In this document: positions 23,907-33,576 of the stretch, piece by piece
Position numbering within the stretch: position 1 is the stretch's first letter
How the letters are laid out: each line of letters opens with the position of its first letter
Assembly (NCBI GenBank): GCA_963735455.1
Contig: CAVTKZ010000005.1
Span: 1 to 64,000 of the forward strand
Origin: Palsa-1033 sp963735455
GTDB lineage: Bacteria > Chloroflexota > Limnocylindria > Limnocylindrales > CSP1-4
Length of the DNA: 64,000 nucleotides
Reading direction: 5' to 3'
Notes under the pieces: generated by a model
Seen by the model: only the letters and a program-made list of their open reading frames with translations
Told to the model about the DNA's origin: nothing
The model's database searches: none
Position numbers and translations under genes: made by a program

Positions 23907-25573
23907 GGCGCACACCCGATCTCGAAGACCTGGGTGCCCTTCAGGGCGGCCGCCGCGCCGGCGTCCGGAGGCACACCCAGGGCGACCTCGTGGAAGCAGC
24001 CCACGTCGGCGTCGGTGCTCGACAGGACGGCCGGCCAGCTGCCGTGCTCGTCGCTGATCACCAGGTAGTGGGTCCCCGGAAAGTGACTGGCCAGGTCGAC
24101 GACGGAGCTGGGCGGCTCGTCGGGCAGGGCCAGGGTGTGGACGCCGGCCTGGTAGGCAAGCCAGATCGGGAAGTCGCTGATCACCGGCCCGGCGGCCGGA
24201 TCGAGGGGCTTGCCGATGGCGGCCATCTGGGCCTCGAGCGCCTGGTAGCGATTGGCCACCTCGGTGCTCTGCCCGCCGTAGCCGGCCAGGGTCAGGCTGA
24301 ACAGGATCGCGCTGGCGATCGTGAGGGTGGCCCCCAGCCAGGCGACCTGGTTGGTCCAGCCGCGCCAGCTGCTGACCCGGGCGAAGAGGGCGTCGAGGCC
24401 CAGCAGGCAGGCCACGATCAACAGGACGTGGACCGCGCCGGCGGCATGCAGGAAGGTGCCCCAGGTGGTGGCCACCGGGAAGAACAGGGTGGTGACCCAG
24501 AAGGTCAGCAGCGACACGAGCAGCAGCGGTCGGAGCGCCCGGATGCCCGCCGTCCAGGGGAGCCGGAGCAGGCCGATCAGGCCGATCGGGAAGCTCGGCA
24601 CCAGGAGGACGCTGAGCAGGTTGTGGCTGAAGCCGTCGATCCGCATCTGGACCAGTGTCCCGACGCCAACCGCCAGGTAGCGGGCCAGGGTCGGCGGATC
24701 GCTCCAGGCGAAGATGTCGAAGCCGGTCACCGACAGGGCGTTGGCCGCCGCCTGGCCCGGCAGCGGATTGCCGAAGACCAGCCAGTCGCGGGCCATCCAC
24801 GGTCCGAAGACGAGGAGGGCAACGACGGCCGGGACGACGATCAGCCGGAGCCGCTCGGCCCGGGGCAGGCGGGTGCCGGCCGGGTCCCGGGCCGTGAACC
24901 AGGCCAGGCCGGCCCAGACCAGGGCCAGCCACAGGGCCTCGTTGCGAGCCAGGGCGGCCAGCCCGATCAGGGCGCCCAGGCCAAGGAGGCGCGGGTCGGA
25001 GATCCGGGCGCCCCGCGGATCGCGCAGGAGGCGGGGAATCAGGAGGCAGGCGCCGAGGACCAGGGCGGCAAAGACGCTGGTCGAATCGGGCAGGGCACTG
25101 AACAGGACGAGGGGCAGCTCGACGGCGGCCGTCAGACCGACGCCCAGGGCCAGGGTCCGGGCCCGGCCGGCTGGCAGGCCAAGCTCGGCCGCCACGTCGG
25201 CCCCCAGGCGCCAGGCCAGCACCGGCAGCAGGGCCCCGACGAGCAGCGCCGGCAGCTGGGCGACCGCGAACGAGGTGCCCAGGACGAGCATCGGCAGGGC
25301 GATCAGCAGGGTCGGCAGCGGCAGCCAGACCTCGAAGGCCGGCCGCGGGAACGACAGCGGTGGCGTCTGGAAGCTCCACAGGGCGTCGCTCGTCAGCCCA
25401 TGACCGCCAACCAGGTTGCGGGCGACCATCACGTAGTAGGCCGTGTCCTCGGGGGTCGGGAAGGGCACGGTCCGGGCGAAGGCCAGGCGGACCAGCAGGG
25501 CGAACGCAAACAGCGCCGCCACGGTGCCCCACGCCTCGCGCCGGCTGGGCATCCAGCTGGATGGGCTGGTCAC
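23903..25573 (-). CDS. GT39-like polytopic membrane protein
   Basis: 556 residues from GTG 25573, overlapping the upstream gene (GTGA). The N-terminal half contains about ten membrane segments. Early extracytoplasmic loops carry TPEDTAYYVMVARNLVGGHG and FPRPAFEVWLPLPTLL, the GT-C pattern of an acidic residue after the first membrane helix. The C-terminal 120 residues are soluble (ISDFPIWLAYQAGVHTLALP; THYLVISDEHGSWPAVLSS). It is a close relative of the gene at 25570-27240. Polyprenyl-phosphate-sugar transfer is inferred from the superfamily. Confidence 0.75.
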   Translation of the reverse strand: MTSPSSWMPSRREAWGTVAALFAFALLVRLAFARTVPFPTPEDTAYYVMVARNLVGGHGLTSDALWSFQTPPLSFPRPAFEVWLPLPTLLIALPMLVLGTSFAVAQLPALLVGALLPVLAWRLGADVAAELGLPAGRARTLALGVGLTAAVELPLVLFSALPDSTSVFAALVLGACLLIPRLLRDPRGARISDPRLLGLGALIGLAALARNEALWLALVWAGLAWFTARDPAGTRLPRAERLRLIVVPAVVALLVFGPWMARDWLVFGNPLPGQAAANALSVTGFDIFAWSDPPTLARYLAVGVGTLVQMRIDGFSHNLLSVLLVPSFPIGLIGLLRLPWTAGIRALRPLLLVSLLTFWVTTLFFPVATTWGTFLHAAGAVHVLLIVACLLGLDALFARVSSWRGWTNQVAWLGATLTIASAILFSLTLAGYGGQSTEVANRYQALEAQMAAIGKPLDPAAGPVISDFPIWLAYQAGVHTLALPDEPPSSVVDLASHFPGTHYLVISDEHGSWPAVLSSTDADVGCFHEVALGVPPDAGAAAALKGTQVFEIGCAP

Positions 25574-27240
25574 GAGCCGGCACCTACGGCCGCCACGACC
25601 ACGCAGCGCGGGTCGTTGGTGGTGAAGCAGATCGGATAGAGGCCGGCGTCGATCGTGGCGGCGGTCCCGGTGACGCTCCAGACCGGCGGGCCCACCCAGC
25701 CCGGCCGGCCGCTGCCGTCGAGCACCGGGCCGAGCGCCGGGACGCTGTTCGAGCGCTCGACGTACAGCCAGCGCACGTCATAGGCGCGGGCCACCGACTC
25801 GATCGTCGTGATCGGGTCGTTCGGGGCGACCACGCCCGGGTGGCCGGTCCAGTACTTGATCGCGCCCGTGTCGAGGCTCATCACCACGTCGCTGGGCGCG
25901 GCCCCGTGGGCGCCCAGGGCCGCGCCGACGGCCTGGTCGAGGTCCCGCTCCCGGGCCCACGTGTCGTGGACGTTGTTGGTGAAATAGACCGCGCCGAGCA
26001 GGCTGATCCCGACCAGGCCGGCGGCGAAGCCCCGGCCCGCCGTTTCGGCGTTCCAGCTGGGCCGGTGGCGGGCGATCCAGGCGACCACGGCGACGACCGC
26101 CTCGAGGGCCAGGAGGTAGGCCTGCGGGGCGAGGGCCGCGCCCGAGTGGATGAACGTGCCGTTGGGCACGTGGACCGCCGAGACAAGTCCCGAGAAGGCG
26201 AACAGCAGGCCGGCGTAGAGCAGGTAGGGCAGGAAGTCGGCCGAGCCCCGCCGGAGCCAGGCGCCGACCACCATGAACGGGGTCAGGATGATCCCGCCGA
26301 CCAGGACGCTGAAGATCACGATCGCCTCGAAGAAGCCGGTCAGCCGGCTGGCGATCAGGGGCCCGATCCCCTGGGCCAGGAAGGTGCTCAGGGTGGGCGT
26401 GCCGGTGATGCTGTTCAGCTCGTCGATCGAGCGGATGAACAGGATCCGGCCGGTTGACGACGACGGCGACAGGCTGCCGAAGACGGCCAGCTGGCGCAAC
26501 TCCCAGGGGGCCATCACGAGCACGAAGAGGACCGCGGCGACGAGCGCCGACCAGATCGGCAGGGGCTGCGGGGCGAACTTGCCGCCCAGCCGGGCCCGCC
26601 GGAAGCGGACCCGCGACCAGGCCCAGACCAGGGCCAGGGCAGCCCCGACCAGGACCCCGTCGTTGCGGGCCAGGGTGGCCAGGCCGACCAGGATCCCCGT
26701 CGCGGCAAATGCCCGGGCGTCGCCGCGCAGGGCGCGGGCACCGAGCCACAGGGCGGCCAGGACCAGGACCTGGAAGAGGGCGAAGTTATCAGGCTGGGCC
26801 ATGAACGGCGTCAGGGCCGCCGGCACCGCGGCGAGGACCGCGCCACCAAGCGCGACCGACGGGCGACAGCCAGCCTCCCGGGCGAAGGCCCAGGTCAGGG
26901 GTGCCGCCAACGCGCCGATCAGGGCGAAGGGCAGGGCCGAGGCGAAGGCGGTGGCGCCCAGGGCCAGGATGAACGGCACCTGGACCAGGCTGGCCAGGGG
27001 CATCCAGTGGGCGTTGCTCGGGATCGGCAGGACGGGATTTGCGGGCAGGTGGCCGCCGACGTCGACGAACGTCCAGATGAAGTCGATCGAGAAGCCGTGG
27101 CCCGCGCTGAGGGCCCGGGCGACGTTGACGTAGTAGTACGAATCGACGTACGCCGGGTCCGGATAGAGGATCAGGAGCAGGACCCGCACCGCGAGCGCGA
27201 GGACGAACAGACCAAGGGCCCGGATGAGGGTGGAGCGCAT
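25570..27240 (-). CDS. GT39-like polytopic membrane protein
   Basis: 556 residues from ATG 27240 (GTG 27249 is possible). Shares plan and motifs with the following gene: PDPAYVDSYYYVNVARALSA at the first loop, GHGFSIDFIWTF, and a soluble C-terminus with MSLDTGAIKYWTGHPGVVAP and IESVARAYDVRWLYVERSN. Together the pair look like a tandem duplication. It is the first gene of the long minus-strand block reaching down to comF. A 7-bp inverted repeat (CCGGTGC at 27241, GCACCGG at 27254) abuts the start and could be an operator. Confidence 0.75.
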   Translation of the reverse strand: MRSTLIRALGLFVLALAVRVLLLILYPDPAYVDSYYYVNVARALSAGHGFSIDFIWTFVDVGGHLPANPVLPIPSNAHWMPLASLVQVPFILALGATAFASALPFALIGALAAPLTWAFAREAGCRPSVALGGAVLAAVPAALTPFMAQPDNFALFQVLVLAALWLGARALRGDARAFAATGILVGLATLARNDGVLVGAALALVWAWSRVRFRRARLGGKFAPQPLPIWSALVAAVLFVLVMAPWELRQLAVFGSLSPSSSTGRILFIRSIDELNSITGTPTLSTFLAQGIGPLIASRLTGFFEAIVIFSVLVGGIILTPFMVVGAWLRRGSADFLPYLLYAGLLFAFSGLVSAVHVPNGTFIHSGAALAPQAYLLALEAVVAVVAWIARHRPSWNAETAGRGFAAGLVGISLLGAVYFTNNVHDTWARERDLDQAVGAALGAHGAAPSDVVMSLDTGAIKYWTGHPGVVAPNDPITTIESVARAYDVRWLYVERSNSVPALGPVLDGSGRPGWVGPPVWSVTGTAATIDAGLYPICFTTNDPRCVVVAAVGAGS

Positions 27241-27349
27241 CCGGTGCACCGTAGCACCGGGTCATGGCTCTTTCGACCGGTACGAATGACCTACGCAGGA
27301 GGTCCTGCCCCGGCACTCCGGTACGGTCTGGTGGGGCCGCAGAAGGGAC

Positions 27350-27355
27350 TACGAT
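27350..27355 (+). promoter_or_regulatory. -10 element 6 bases before a GTG start
   Basis: TACGAT lies six bases upstream of the GTG at 27362, placing the expected transcription start at or next to the start codon. No Shine-Dalgarno sequence could fit. Confidence 0.4.
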
Positions 27356-27361
27356 CGGCGG

Positions 27362-28354
27362 GTGGAAGCCGCCCTGCCGGTGATCTCGCGGTCGCCGGCC
27401 ATCCGCCGAGCCGTGCGCGACGGGCTGGTGATTGCCGGCCTGCTGTTCGCGGCCTACCTGTTCGTGGTCGTTGCGCCCGTCACCCGCACGTTCGGCTTCG
27501 ATGCCTACGCCTACTGGCACCTGGACCCGGCCGCGCCCTACAGCCAGTCGGCCGGCGGCCTGGGCGCGTTCACCTATACCCCGGTGATCGTGCGCCTCTT
27601 CGCGCCCTTCGCGGGACTGTCCTGGTACAGCTTCCTGTGGCTGTGGTCGGCCGGCCTGGTCGCCACCCTGATCTGGCTCGGCTGGCGCTCGAGCCTGGTC
27701 GTCCTGGCCTGCCCGCCGGTCGCCCTCGAGCTGTACCACGGCAACGTCCACCTGCTGATCGCCGTGGCGATCGTCCTTGGCTTCCGCTGGCCGGCGACCT
27801 GGGCCTTCGTGATCCTGACCAAGGTGACCCCCGGCGTCGGCCTGATCTGGTTCGCCGTCCGGCGCGAGTGGCGCAAGCTGGGAATCGCCCTCGGCGTGAC
27901 CGCTCTCCTGGTCGCGATCTCGCTGGTCTTCGACGGGTCGCTGTGGCGCGCCTGGCTGACCGACGACATCCTCAAGACGGCGACGGGCGCGCCGCTCGAC
28001 CAGTTCTCGATCGGCATCCCGCTCTGGTTGCGGCTGCCGGCCGCGGCCGTGCTGGTCGCCTGGGGCGGCCGGACGGATCGCGCCTGGACTGTCCCGGTGG
28101 CGGCCACCCTCGGCCTGCCGATCCTGTGGCCGACCGGCTTCGCGATCCTGGCCGCCCTCTGGCCGATCGCCGGCCGGCGGCCCGGCCTGACCTCGCTCGA
28201 CGTCGTCCTCGGCGCGGCCGCCGGAGTAGCCCTCAGGCGGTCGCCGGGAGGCCACCGGCCGGCGTCTCGGCTGTTGCGGCCGGTGCGGGATCAGGCTCGG
28301 CCCGCGGTTCGAGGAGCCAGGGCAGGCGGCCCCCGAGGAGGAGCGTGCCGCTGA
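27362..28354 (+). CDS. GT87/DUF2029-like polytopic membrane protein
   Basis: 330 residues from GTG 27362. Signature elements: DAYAYWHLDPAAPYSQS in the first loop, FTYTPVIVRLFAPF, ELYHGNVHLLIAVA and ILTKVTPGVGLIWFAVRR. The last 45 residues (after LGAAAGVAL) are Arg/Pro/Gly-rich and overlap the 3' end of the convergent gene by 122 bases, so the true C-terminus may be longer than needed or disordered. GT-C glycosyltransferase activity is inferred from the family. Confidence 0.72.
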   Translation: MEAALPVISRSPAIRRAVRDGLVIAGLLFAAYLFVVVAPVTRTFGFDAYAYWHLDPAAPYSQSAGGLGAFTYTPVIVRLFAPFAGLSWYSFLWLWSAGLVATLIWLGWRSSLVVLACPPVALELYHGNVHLLIAVAIVLGFRWPATWAFVILTKVTPGVGLIWFAVRREWRKLGIALGVTALLVAISLVFDGSLWRAWLTDDILKTATGAPLDQFSIGIPLWLRLPAAAVLVAWGGRTDRAWTVPVAATLGLPILWPTGFAILAALWPIAGRRPGLTSLDVVLGAAAGVALRRSPGGHRPASRLLRPVRDQARPAVRGARAGGPRGGACR

Positions 28355-29384
28355 CCAGGCCGATCGCCAGCCACCAGCCCTCGAACGTGTAGGTCGCGAT
28401 CAGGAGGCCGGCGATCAGGGCGATCTCGCGCCGGATCACGAGCATCGCCGGCAGGGCGAAGAGCAGGCCGAAGACGCGCAGGCTGGGCGAGCCGATCACC
28501 GCCAGCAGGCCGATCCAGGCGCCGGCATGGCGGTTGGGGACGATCGCCACGAGGGCCATCGAGACGAGCACCACGAGATCGCCCACCCACCACGGAAACG
28601 AGCGGGCGATCCCGGCTCCGGCCACGATCCAATTGGGATCATTGGCCCGGCCCAGCTGGGCCAGCCAATCGAACCAGACCTGGGTTCCCAGGATCGGCAG
28701 GCTGAGGACGACCAGCGCCACGACCACAAGCGCGCCGGTCAGCGCGGCCCGCCAGTTCCGGCGCAGGAGGTACAGCCAGGGCTGGACCTGGGATGCTTTG
28801 AGCGCGCCGACGGCGGTGGCCAGGATCCCGTCCTGGAGCCAGCCCCGCCGGCCGGGGCGGTCGGTGCCGGCCGGGTCGTGCTCGAGCGGTTGGAAGCCCG
28901 GCCGCGCCTCGCCGGCCCGCGGCGCCCGCCACAGGAACGCGACGAAGGCGGCGAAGATCACCACCTGGACATTGCCGCCCAGCAGGCCCTCGGTGAACGG
29001 CGGCCAGGCGAACAGGAACGGGATGATCGGCCACGGGATCGCCAGCCGGCGGCAGGCAAAGACGGTCGCCGCCACGCTCAGCCCGAACCAGGCCACGATC
29101 ACCGGCGCCTGGGGCAGGCTCGTGAACAGGGCCACGAACGGCAGCACGAACGGCGGATAGAGGTAGGGCAGGTCGTAGCCCGGCCCATTCAGGAAGCTCG
29201 AGGCGAGGTACGGCTGGCCGCCCGCCAGCCAGCGCGTCGCGGCCTTGAGCGGGATCACCACGTCCACGCCCCACGGGTAGTGGAGGACCAGGTTGCGCGC
29301 GGCGATCAGGCACATCATCAGCGTCAGGATGGCCAAGCCCGAATCGGAGCAGGCGATTTGGCGCGCTGCCGACCGTAAACGCAT
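28233..29384 (-). CDS. GT87/DUF2029-like polytopic membrane protein
   Basis: 383 residues. Motifs: LKAATRWLAGGQPYLASSF, YLYPPFVLPFVALF, LLGGNVQVVIFAAFVAFL and ALKASQVQPWLYLLRR. A hydrophilic insert of about 35 residues (GFQPLEHDPAGTDRPGRRG) lies between membrane segments on the cytoplasmic side. Its Pro/Ala-rich tail overlaps the plus-strand neighbour. A good example of the GT87 pattern repeated across this island. Confidence 0.75.
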   Translation of the reverse strand: MRLRSAARQIACSDSGLAILTLMMCLIAARNLVLHYPWGVDVVIPLKAATRWLAGGQPYLASSFLNGPGYDLPYLYPPFVLPFVALFTSLPQAPVIVAWFGLSVAATVFACRRLAIPWPIIPFLFAWPPFTEGLLGGNVQVVIFAAFVAFLWRAPRAGEARPGFQPLEHDPAGTDRPGRRGWLQDGILATAVGALKASQVQPWLYLLRRNWRAALTGALVVVALVVLSLPILGTQVWFDWLAQLGRANDPNWIVAGAGIARSFPWWVGDLVVLVSMALVAIVPNRHAGAWIGLLAVIGSPSLRVFGLLFALPAMLVIRREIALIAGLLIATYTFEGWWLAIGLVSGTLLLGGRLPWLLEPRAEPDPAPAATAETPAGGLPATA

Positions 29385-29526
29385 TCATTGGATGCGGGTC
29401 ATGGGCTTCGCCCCCAGTCGGCGCACGGCGCGGACGTGCAGGAGTCGACCGATCTCTGACATCGACTGCGAACGCTGCAGCCGGTGGGGCGCCGCCGCAA
29501 CCCAACGATCGTACCCTCGACCGCCC

Positions 29527-30408
29527 TCACGCTTCGCGATGCATCGGGGCCGGCGACCCGTGCTGTCGCACGCTCCGTAGTTCTCTCGCCCAGATGCGAG
29601 GCATCCTCAGGGCGGCCGCATTGGCCCGCGGCGCGTGCCTTCCGAAGAGCCACGCAAACAGGGGCACGACCATGATCGGAACATTCTCAAGCGAGTAGAA
29701 CGGGCCCGCTCTTTCGCCGGTCATATCCGTCACTGAGCGGACCCAGTCCGCTGTGAGCGGCCACAGGACGAGGCTGACGAGACCGAGCAGTCCGGCGATG
29801 ACCCACCAGCGGTGGTCTCGTATGCCGAGGAGGCCAAAGGGAAACAGGCTGGGCTTGAGCAGCACCAGGGCAGCCGCCCAAGGCCAGCGAGTGCCGATCG
29901 CGAAGAAGGCAACGATCCAGATCGTCGGCGTGCCCGCGACGTACGGCAGAAACAGCATGGGAAACGACGCGAAGGTGGCGCCCATCAGCAGCCAGCCCCA
30001 CTTGCTCGGTCGATGCCAGGCCACGATCGCGATCGTGATCGCCACCGGTACGCCATACCAGACCGTTGGCGCGAGAACCGTAAATGGTACGAACAGCACC
30101 ATCGCCGGTGGTGGGTACAGCACCGGTCGGATCACGTCGGTGTATGCCCCCGCGAGCTGCGACGATGGATAGAGCGAGCCGCCGCCGAGCCACCTCGAGG
30201 CGGCATCCATGTACAACCGGTAGTCAGCGCCTGCCATCGCCAAAATCGTCGGGTTGTGGGACATCGCCCAAAGTTCGGCCATCAACAAAGCCAGCAACGG
30301 GACCAGCAGCCCCAGGAACAGCCCCATTTGAAGTGCCGGGATGAGGCGAATGAGCCTGATCGCCTCCGGCCGTTGGGCCGCAGAGTTCGTGGCACCAATG
30401 GAAGTCAT
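29527..30408 (-). CDS. GT87/DUF2029-like polytopic membrane protein
   Basis: 293 residues. Motifs: YRLYMDAASRWLGGGSLYPS, VLYPPPAMVLFVPF, and LLKPSLFPFGLLGIRDHRWW. It is closely related to the next gene (30517-31287): both share DYRLYM/DYQLYM, YPPxxxxLFVPFTVL and LKPSLFPF, so they are paralogues. Base composition is visibly less GC-rich than its neighbours. TACTAT lies 6 bases upstream of the ATG (30415-30420), suggesting a leaderless mRNA. Confidence 0.75.
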   Translation of the reverse strand: MTSIGATNSAAQRPEAIRLIRLIPALQMGLFLGLLVPLLALLMAELWAMSHNPTILAMAGADYRLYMDAASRWLGGGSLYPSSQLAGAYTDVIRPVLYPPPAMVLFVPFTVLAPTVWYGVPVAITIAIVAWHRPSKWGWLLMGATFASFPMLFLPYVAGTPTIWIVAFFAIGTRWPWAAALVLLKPSLFPFGLLGIRDHRWWVIAGLLGLVSLVLWPLTADWVRSVTDMTGERAGPFYSLENVPIMVVPLFAWLFGRHAPRANAAALRMPRIWARELRSVRQHGSPAPMHREA

Positions 30409-30516
30409 GCCCCGATAGTACTGGGCTCACGTGGCGAATCGGTGCCCATCGGCACCTGACGTTCATGGCTCCCCGCGTCGCGGCGGACGCCTCTCGCCGC
30501 GCACGGGCGCCCGGCC

Positions 30517-31287
30517 TCAGGAAGGCTGACGCCTTGGTGAGGCTCCCGGACTCGTTCGCCCGACCCAGGCGATGAGGGGCAGGGCGAGCATCGGGATCTC
30601 GAGGCTCGAGTAGGCGAGTCCGCCACCCTGGGCATTGACGATCGACCGAGCCCAATCGACCCACAACGAGCCGAACGGGACGCTGACCGCCACGAAGGCG
30701 GCGAGGGCGATCCACCAGCTCCGGCTTCGAGCGCCGAACAGGGCGAACGGGAAGAGGCTGGGCTTGATCAGGACCAGGACGCTGGGCCACGCGTACAGGA
30801 CGCCGAGGGCCAGCGCAGCGACGGCCCACATCACCGGGTTGCCGGTCAGCACTTTGAGCGGCGTCGTCGGCCAGGCGATGCAGGCTGCCAGGAGCGGCCA
30901 TACCCAGCGCCGGGGACGCAGCCTGATGAGCATGAAGGTCACGCCGACCAACGGGATCAGCCACCACAAGATGGCGGGCAGGACGGTAAACGGCACGAAC
31001 AGGATCAGGGCGACTGGCGGATAGAGGATGTCGCCGGCGCTGATCTGATAGGGCCCGGCCAGCTGGTACGGCTCGAAAAATGGCCCGCCGTGGAGCCATG
31101 CCGTTGCCGCACTCATGTAGAGCTGGTAGTCCACGCCGCCCTGGCCCCGCAGAGTGGCCCAATTCAGGCTGGCATCGAGCGCGTCGGCGACTACGAACAC
31201 GAGCAACAGGGCACAGCCGACCGCCGCACCAAGGGTTGTCCGCTTCGCCACCCCTGGCACGATCCGGCCCCAGCCGTCCGCCGTCAA
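30517..31287 (-). CDS. GT87/DUF2029-like polytopic membrane protein
   Basis: 256 residues from TTG 31287; GTG codons at 31260 or 31251 are alternative starts. Motifs: GVDYQLYMSAATAWLHGGPF, ILYPPVALILFVPFTVL, TGNPVMWAVAALALGVL and LIKPSLFPFALFGARSRSWW. Shorter than the other members, with about seven membrane segments. It lies 28 bases after the acyltransferase gene on the same strand. Paralogue of the 29527-30408 gene. Confidence 0.72.
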   Translation of the reverse strand: MTADGWGRIVPGVAKRTTLGAAVGCALLLVFVVADALDASLNWATLRGQGGVDYQLYMSAATAWLHGGPFFEPYQLAGPYQISAGDILYPPVALILFVPFTVLPAILWWLIPLVGVTFMLIRLRPRRWVWPLLAACIAWPTTPLKVLTGNPVMWAVAALALGVLYAWPSVLVLIKPSLFPFALFGARSRSWWIALAAFVAVSVPFGSLWVDWARSIVNAQGGGLAYSSLEIPMLALPLIAWVGRTSPGASPRRQPS

Positions 31288-31315
31288 GTTGGGCCGTGGG
31301 TGGATCGACAGACGA

Positions 31316-32308
31316 TCAGGTCGCGGTCGCGGCCTCGACCGGCGCCCCGGGCAGTGGGCGCAGGCGATCCTTCAGGCGCAGGAACGGCCGTTCGATCAAG
31401 GCGTATGACAGGCTGGCGACCAAGACTGAGATCCCGACGACGACCGGCCATGGCAGCCCCCACCAGATCAGCAGGTAGTGCCACAGGTAGATGCCGTAGC
31501 TGATCCGACCGATGTAAGCGAGTGGTGACCAGCGCAGCGCCGCTGGGCAGCCCGCCACCGCCAGCACCGAGGCGATCGTGGCGATCGGTGCGAACCAGGC
31601 GATCGCGCCGTCTGGCTGCCAGGCGACGAGGGTCAAGACAATCCCGGCCAGTCCGAGCCACCCGGCCCATGACGGCAGACGGACTGCGAGTAGCGCGACC
31701 GCACAGCCGAGCAGCAGCGCATCGGCGTGCGTGTCCGGCCACCACCAGGCGTGGGCCAGGTCACCGGTCATGACCAGCACCGCCCGCCACGGCGTAACCA
31801 GCACGGCCACGAGGATGGCGGCGGCCGCGATCGAACGGCGATCGGCAGCTCTCAGGGCGAGGATCAGGATGAATGGCCAGAGCAGGTAGAACTGCTCTTC
31901 AACCGCGAGCGACCAGGTGTGGCCGAGAACACCGAGCCGCCCGCCGGCGACGACGAAGTCGCTCAGGTAGAGGATGACGACCGGGATGGCGAAGCGAACG
32001 TCGACATCGCCGCCGACCGCTACCCAGATGCCGAGAGCCGAGCCGATCACGACAGCCACGACGACAACCGCCAGCGCCGGGAAGAGCCGAAGTCCGCGTC
32101 GCAGGTAGAAGCGCCGAAGGTCGATCTGCTGCCTGGCGTCCCACTCCGCGAGCAGCAGCCCCGTGATCAGGTAGCCCGAGAGGGCAAAGAACAAGGTGAC
32201 TCCGGCTAGCCCACCGACCAGCGATACGCCAGGCACCTGGGCGTGCGAGGCCAGCACCGCGAGGATCGCGATTCCGCGCAGGCCGTCAAGCTCGGGTCTG
32301 TGTTTCAC
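31316..32308 (-). CDS. Acyltransferase 3 (OafA/OatA-type) membrane protein
   Basis: 330 residues from GTG 32308, about ten membrane segments, one acyltransferase-3 domain. Family motifs: RPELDGLRGIAILAVLASHA with the catalytic His, LFFALSGYLITGLLL, FYLRRGLRLFPAL and LGHTWSLAVEEQFYLLWPF. Such enzymes O-acetylate surface polysaccharides, peptidoglycan or glycolipids using cytoplasmic acyl-CoA. There is no C-terminal SGNH domain. Placed among GT-C genes it probably decorates the same glycoconjugate. Confidence 0.9.
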   Translation of the reverse strand: MKHRPELDGLRGIAILAVLASHAQVPGVSLVGGLAGVTLFFALSGYLITGLLLAEWDARQQIDLRRFYLRRGLRLFPALAVVVVAVVIGSALGIWVAVGGDVDVRFAIPVVILYLSDFVVAGGRLGVLGHTWSLAVEEQFYLLWPFILILALRAADRRSIAAAAILVAVLVTPWRAVLVMTGDLAHAWWWPDTHADALLLGCAVALLAVRLPSWAGWLGLAGIVLTLVAWQPDGAIAWFAPIATIASVLAVAGCPAALRWSPLAYIGRISYGIYLWHYLLIWWGLPWPVVVGISVLVASLSYALIERPFLRLKDRLRPLPGAPVEAATAT

Positions 32309-32589
32309 AGCCCGACGGTGGTCCGGCGGGCAGGCGCGCTCGATTCATCCATCAGTCGCGAAAGATCGGCACGAGGACCGGCTGGCGCAATCGGCCGAAG
32401 GTACAGGCTCGTGCCCGCCGAGTTGCGCCAGGCACACGCCGACGCCCATTGACGTCCGGCCGATCGAGTCGCGGCGGTACCCAAGGGTAGTAGCACTAGG
32501 ACCAGACCCCGTGCAATCCTCGCGGCACATGAGCACGACAGCCGGCGGGCACGCCGCGCCGAATTCGACTGGGGCGCCGGATCAGATCG

Positions 32590-33576
32590 TTGACGCCGGA
32601 GCAGTGGCCCTACCCGTTCAACTCACCCTGGGTCCGGACGCTCGTCGGGCGCTACGGCCTGCCCGTCTGGTTCCTGCTGACGACGATCTCGCATTGGACG
32701 TCATTGATTGGTCCCTGGGTGCCGGGCTTCGATACTGAGCTCGCGGTAGGGGCCGCCAGAAACTGGCTGACCGGCGGCGATCCCTGGTCGTTTTCGCTGA
32801 TCGGCGCAGGTGGCAACCCGTATCACTTTGCGGGGCTGCCGCCGACGGTCCTGGTGTATGCCCCGCTGGTTTCGTTGGGCCCCCAGCTCGCCGGCTACCT
32901 GGGGATCGTCCTCTCGGTCATCGCGTCGATCCTCGTCCTGCGCCGCCTGCGCCTGCCCCTGTGGTGGCTCCTCTTCCCGCCGGTCAACGAGGCCATCGCC
33001 GTGGCCAACCCCCACGTGGTCCTGTTCGCATTGCTGGTGCTGGGCGGCGGCTGGCTGGCGCCTGCGTTCAAGGTCTACGCCTTCGTCCCGATGTTCGGTG
33101 AGCGGCGGTGGCGCGAGATTGCCGGGGCAATCGCGCTGTTCGTGGCGACGATCCTGGTGGCCCCTGGGCTGTGGCAACAGTGGGCTTCGACATTCGGAGC
33201 CACGACCTCGCGGCTGATGACCGAAGCCCAGTCCGGCTGGAGCCTGACCGGCGGACTGGTTCTGCTCGGCGTCCTGCCGCTGCTCTCGATCGCCTGGTAC
33301 AAGGACCTCCGGACGGCCGGCTGGCTGGCCGTGCCGATGGCCTGGCCGGCGTCGGAATTCTTCTATTCGAGCTTTGCCCTGCCGGTCATCACGCCGCTGC
33401 TTGCTGTGCTGCTGGCAGTGCCCCAGCACCTTGGGCCGCCATTCGCGATCTCGGTCTACGCCCTCACTCTGGCATGGACCCAGCGCTCGGCGCCGCGGCG
33501 CTCCTGGCGGGAGTGGCTCCGGACGGCGCTCCGCCCGGCCGCCCTGGATCGCGAAGCCCGGCCAGGAACGTCATGA
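32590..33576 (+). CDS. GT87/DUF2029-like polytopic membrane protein
   Basis: 328 residues from TTG 32590. Motifs: VGAARNWLTGGDPWSFSLIG, FAGLPPTVLVYAPLVSLGPQ, and AVANPHVVLFALLVLGGGWL. The Lys-Pro motif is seen as APAFKVYAFVPMFGERRW. The 3' end overlaps that of the convergent gene by 113 bases; the final 30 residues are Arg-rich and may be disordered. Function inferred from family only. Confidence 0.72.
   Translation: MTPEQWPYPFNSPWVRTLVGRYGLPVWFLLTTISHWTSLIGPWVPGFDTELAVGAARNWLTGGDPWSFSLIGAGGNPYHFAGLPPTVLVYAPLVSLGPQLAGYLGIVLSVIASILVLRRLRLPLWWLLFPPVNEAIAVANPHVVLFALLVLGGGWLAPAFKVYAFVPMFGERRWREIAGAIALFVATILVAPGLWQQWASTFGATTSRLMTEAQSGWSLTGGLVLLGVLPLLSIAWYKDLRTAGWLAVPMAWPASEFFYSSFALPVITPLLAVLLAVPQHLGPPFAISVYALTLAWTQRSAPRRSWREWLRTALRPAALDREARPGTS

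Noticed and set aside
23855..25639. Long plus-strand open frame opposite two GT39 genes
   Set aside because: Composition is Gln/Gly/Arg/Asp-rich low complexity typical of antisense shadows in GC-rich DNA; no motif or ribosome site.
27241..27260. CCGGTGC-GCACCGG palindrome as a transcription terminator
   Set aside because: It lies directly before a start codon rather than after a gene; an operator is more likely, and it is mentioned only under the neighbouring gene.
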